DNA of 64,000 bases from Thermothielavioides terrestris NRRL 8126 (taxonomy: Eukaryota > Ascomycota > Sordariomycetes > Sordariales > Chaetomiaceae). Of the stretch, positions 61,985-64,000 are shown piece by piece. The notes beneath the pieces were generated by a model. That model made no database searches and was not told the DNA's origin. It worked only from the letters and a program-made list of their open reading frames with translations. The translations under genes and the position numbers were made by a program. Position 1 is the stretch's first letter, and the number at the start of each line of letters is the position of its first letter. The stretch covers positions 2,480,001 through 2,544,000 of the forward strand of contig NC_016461.1 in assembly GCF_000226115.1 (NCBI RefSeq). The letters run 5' to 3'.

Positions 61985-62862
61985 AAATAGGCCGGCGAGA
62001 CGAGGCGCAGTCTCACGCACGATTTTCTCTCACGCCGCGGCGCTGCTTGGGAACTCTCTGGCAAGGCGCACCTCTATAGACTGGATGGCTGGGCTAAGAA
62101 GAACGCACACCACATGAATCGCCCGCGGTTGGCTTCTGAGCCGGACGTGTATCATTGCTTTTTTGTTATACGGGGAGGAGGAATTATCTTTCGGGAGCAC
62201 TCATAACCGGTTGGATTTGATCAGGTCGCTGGTTTGGCAGGGACAATTGTTCGCCTGCGCTGTATTGATAGCGTCCCGATTTCAGATATGGAATGTACCG
62301 TCATCCTTACCCTACCTGACCAGTAACTAAGGTACTACTAGGTCCTGTCTGCGTACGGGCCGAATGCTGTTCGTTGCGCGTAGTTCTGAGGTCTGTGTCC
62401 AAAGGCGGACGGAGTGTCGAGGGCTGGGACGCAGGCGCCTTGCTGGTCGCGAGGCTTCATAATAACCTACACACTGTCCAGTCTGCAGATGGTGGCTTCC
62501 GTCGTGGCTTCTGTCGGTACCGAGTTATTTGCTTTTGGTGGCAGCGTCAAGATTGTTGATTGTGTCTTTTTTTGAGCGGCGCCGACATATTAAGCATGCA
62601 TACATGCATGCACATCGTTGTTTTCCCCTTCTCGTGTGTCCCTCCCTCGAAACGCTGTCCCGCCAGCTTTTTGCACAGGCCTGAGGCTTTCCCCCTTGCG
62701 TCTCTTTGTATAGTGTACGTCTTCCTTGAGGCTGAAGGGAATCGCAGAGGGTCTGGACTGCTCTCATGGAATGGCAGGGGGAGAGTATGGCGTCAGTTCC
62801 GTTTTTGCGATTCACTTTGCAATTTGGGCTGCTCTGAATGTACCTCTAGGTACTAGGGGTTG
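61985..62862. other. 3' flank of the fumarate reductase gene
   Basis: About 880 bp with no recognised gene. Palindromic GCATGCATACATGCATGC lies near 62593-62612. Confidence 0.5.
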
Positions 62863-62891
62863 GCAGCCCGCTTCGCGGGCTGCGCGCAGCC
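62863..62891. repeat. Nested palindromes at the edge of the repeat-rich block
   Basis: Arms GCAGCCCGC (62863-62871) and GCGGGCTGC (62875-62883) pair across a 3-nt loop, and GGCTGCGCGCAGCC (62878-62891) is an overlapping perfect palindrome. It sits just before the composition shift. Could be a transposon end; no partner end is in view. Confidence 0.6.
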
Positions 62892-62916
62892 ATTTCAATC
62901 CTTTTTCTTAGCAGTG

Positions 62917-62980
62917 CCACAACCACCCACTTTTTCCACAACCACCCACTTTTTCCACACCTACGCACCCACCTTTTCCA
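62917..62980. repeat. 19-bp tandem repeat
   Basis: Two near-exact units at 62917 and 62936 of CCACAACCACCCACTTTTT, and a diverged third from 62955. Confidence 0.8.
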
Positions 62981-63056
62981 GCGTATACGACATTCATCCT
63001 ATAGAACCGCGTATATCCGTTGCGGCTCGGCTTGGCGACGCATTTGTAAATATTTA

Positions 63057-64000
63057 CTAATCCGTTACCTCTTTTCTAGGCTTTTTCCTAGGCGATTGGA
63101 GCGAGTCTAACGTATATATAGAAGCCGCCTACGTATAGAAGTAGAATCGCTACACTTAGAAACTAAAAACCTAGATCCTACACAACGAACCGCCTAACAA
63201 CTACGTCGCCGCCAACCGACTAGCTATTGAACGCAATAGTATATATACTAGCTCAATCGCTATATATAAATAGCGATTTTAACGATTGTTAGATACCTCC
63301 TATGCTTTTCGACGACGAAGTGGACTCGCCTTTGCCATCTATCGAAGTAGACGAAGATGTCCAACATAGCGATATCCTCTATAAGCCGCTTATACCTACG
63401 TCGACTACTATAGCGATAGACGTATAAGGGGAAGATAACGAAGCTAAAGATATAGCTATAGAAGTATAAAGAGAGGGGAACGAAGACGATAATATAAAGG
63501 TTATAGCTAGTATTCTCTCGAAGAAGACTATTCTCAAAGCTATATAAAACTTTCCTAAGCCTACGAAGTATATATAGGACCTATTAAAGTTTAAGGTATA
63601 TAGCGATTTACAATAATAATAGGATACTAATATTGATATACCTATAGGCGGTCTATAATATCTATTTATAGATAGATCCTTATAACCTAGATAAGTACTA
63701 TAATATTAACTTCGATTATATAATTAACTTTAAATCTTTACTAATATAAATTATAGGCAACGATCCTAATAATAGCGAATATAAGCATTGTAATAAAGGT
63801 CTAGGCCTATATATAAACTACATTGTATTATAGGACAATATAGGTAATAGCTACTACGCTAGTTGCTACTATAACTTAGATAGCACTAGGTATAGCTATT
63901 TTAAAGGAAGTAGTAAATATAGTCCTTTTAATATATCTATAATATACTTTGTAGCTAATATATATATAATAGAGTTGGAGATACCTTATAAACGCTATAT
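63057..64000. mobile_element. AT-rich, RIP-like decayed repeat DNA (runs off window)
   Basis: From about 63057 the sequence turns sharply A/T-rich and TpA-rich with many TATATA runs, unlike all genes here. That is the pattern left by repeat-induced point mutation (C to T at CpA) in repeated DNA. The inside holds a decayed gene (63302 onward). Inverted AATCGCTAT/ATAGCGATT arms lie at about 63255-63278. Element class and right end are not visible. Confidence 0.7.
63302..64000 (+). pseudogene. Decayed gene with a cysteine-rich DUF3716-like motif
   Basis: An ATG at 63302 opens 41 codons (acidic, MLFDDEVDSPLPSIEVDEDV) before TAA at 63425. Beyond it, readable coding sequence continues with many TAA/TAG stops, as expected from CAA/CAG mutated to TAA/TAG. 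A second frame from about 63640 reads EYKHCNKGLGLY, then SYYASCYYNLDSTRYSYFK. This follows the DUF3716-type pattern of Cys-x2-Cys, KGxGP and GACANCxYNxxGxRCSF, with several Cys apparently turned to Tyr. The frame change between the parts could be an indel or intron. Family identity is tentative; the gene runs off the window. Confidence 0.5.

Noticed and set aside
60752..62020. 422-codon minus-strand frame
   Set aside because: Antisense shadow of the fumarate reductase gene.

Overview
This window is nuclear DNA from a filamentous ascomycete. The genes carry short GT-AG introns, usually 50-110 nt, with internal branch-point-like CTRAY motifs. Third codon positions are strongly G/C. The gene set (Sch9, Psk1, SIN3, a Zn2Cys6 regulator, a cellobiose-dehydrogenase-type cytochrome, a fumarate reductase fused to cytochrome b5) and an AT-rich block with RIP-like decay all point to Sordariomycetes. 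A plant-biomass-degrading Sordariales species (Chaetomiaceae-like) is my best guess, but nothing here fixes the species. No viral, plasmid or CRISPR feature is visible.

Layout. 1-420 is the 3' end of an Sch9-type AGC kinase. 1.9-4.9 kb: ATP14 and a secreted cytochrome/b561 fusion, both on minus. 4.9-8.1 kb: gene-poor. 8.1-12.8 kb: Psk1-like AGC kinase (minus) divergent from PRP4 (plus). 13.4-19.7 kb: Pch1-type cyclin (plus), DUS4 (minus), ADE2 (plus). 19.7-22.0 kb: gene-poor. 22.0-31.6 kb: small secreted protein (plus), SDH2, SFR1/Mei5-like and HRD3 (all minus), WDR89-like (plus). 32.5-41.0 kb: ERG10 (minus) divergent from SNU114 (plus), then CIA2 (minus). 41.0-45.4 kb: gene-poor, with a 390-bp inverted-repeat element. 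45.4-59.9 kb: Zn2Cys6 factor (plus), TMEM70/186-like protein, SIN3 and a fasciclin-domain protein (all minus). 59.9-62.0 kb: fumarate reductase-cytochrome b5 (plus). 62.86-64.0 kb: AT-rich, mutation-riddled repeat DNA running off the end.

The genes are mostly conserved housekeeping genes rather than a cluster or island. Loose themes are TORC1-effector kinases (Sch9, Psk1), splicing (PRP4, SNU114), transcription control (Pch1, SIN3, the Zn2Cys6 factor), mitochondrial or redox functions (ATP14, SDH2, fumarate reductase, TMEM70/186-like) and Fe-S assembly (CIA2). I found no clearly new multi-gene system. The least explained signals are two tandem hairpin units with co-varying stems (31.8-32.0 kb), the inverted-repeat element with telomere-like sequence (41.3-41.7 kb), the palindrome and tandem repeats at the edge of the decayed block (62.86-62.98 kb), and a decayed cysteine-motif gene at 63.3-64.0 kb. 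Exon joins were read by eye from splice consensus, reading frame and family conservation, and each multi-exon model sums to a whole number of codons.
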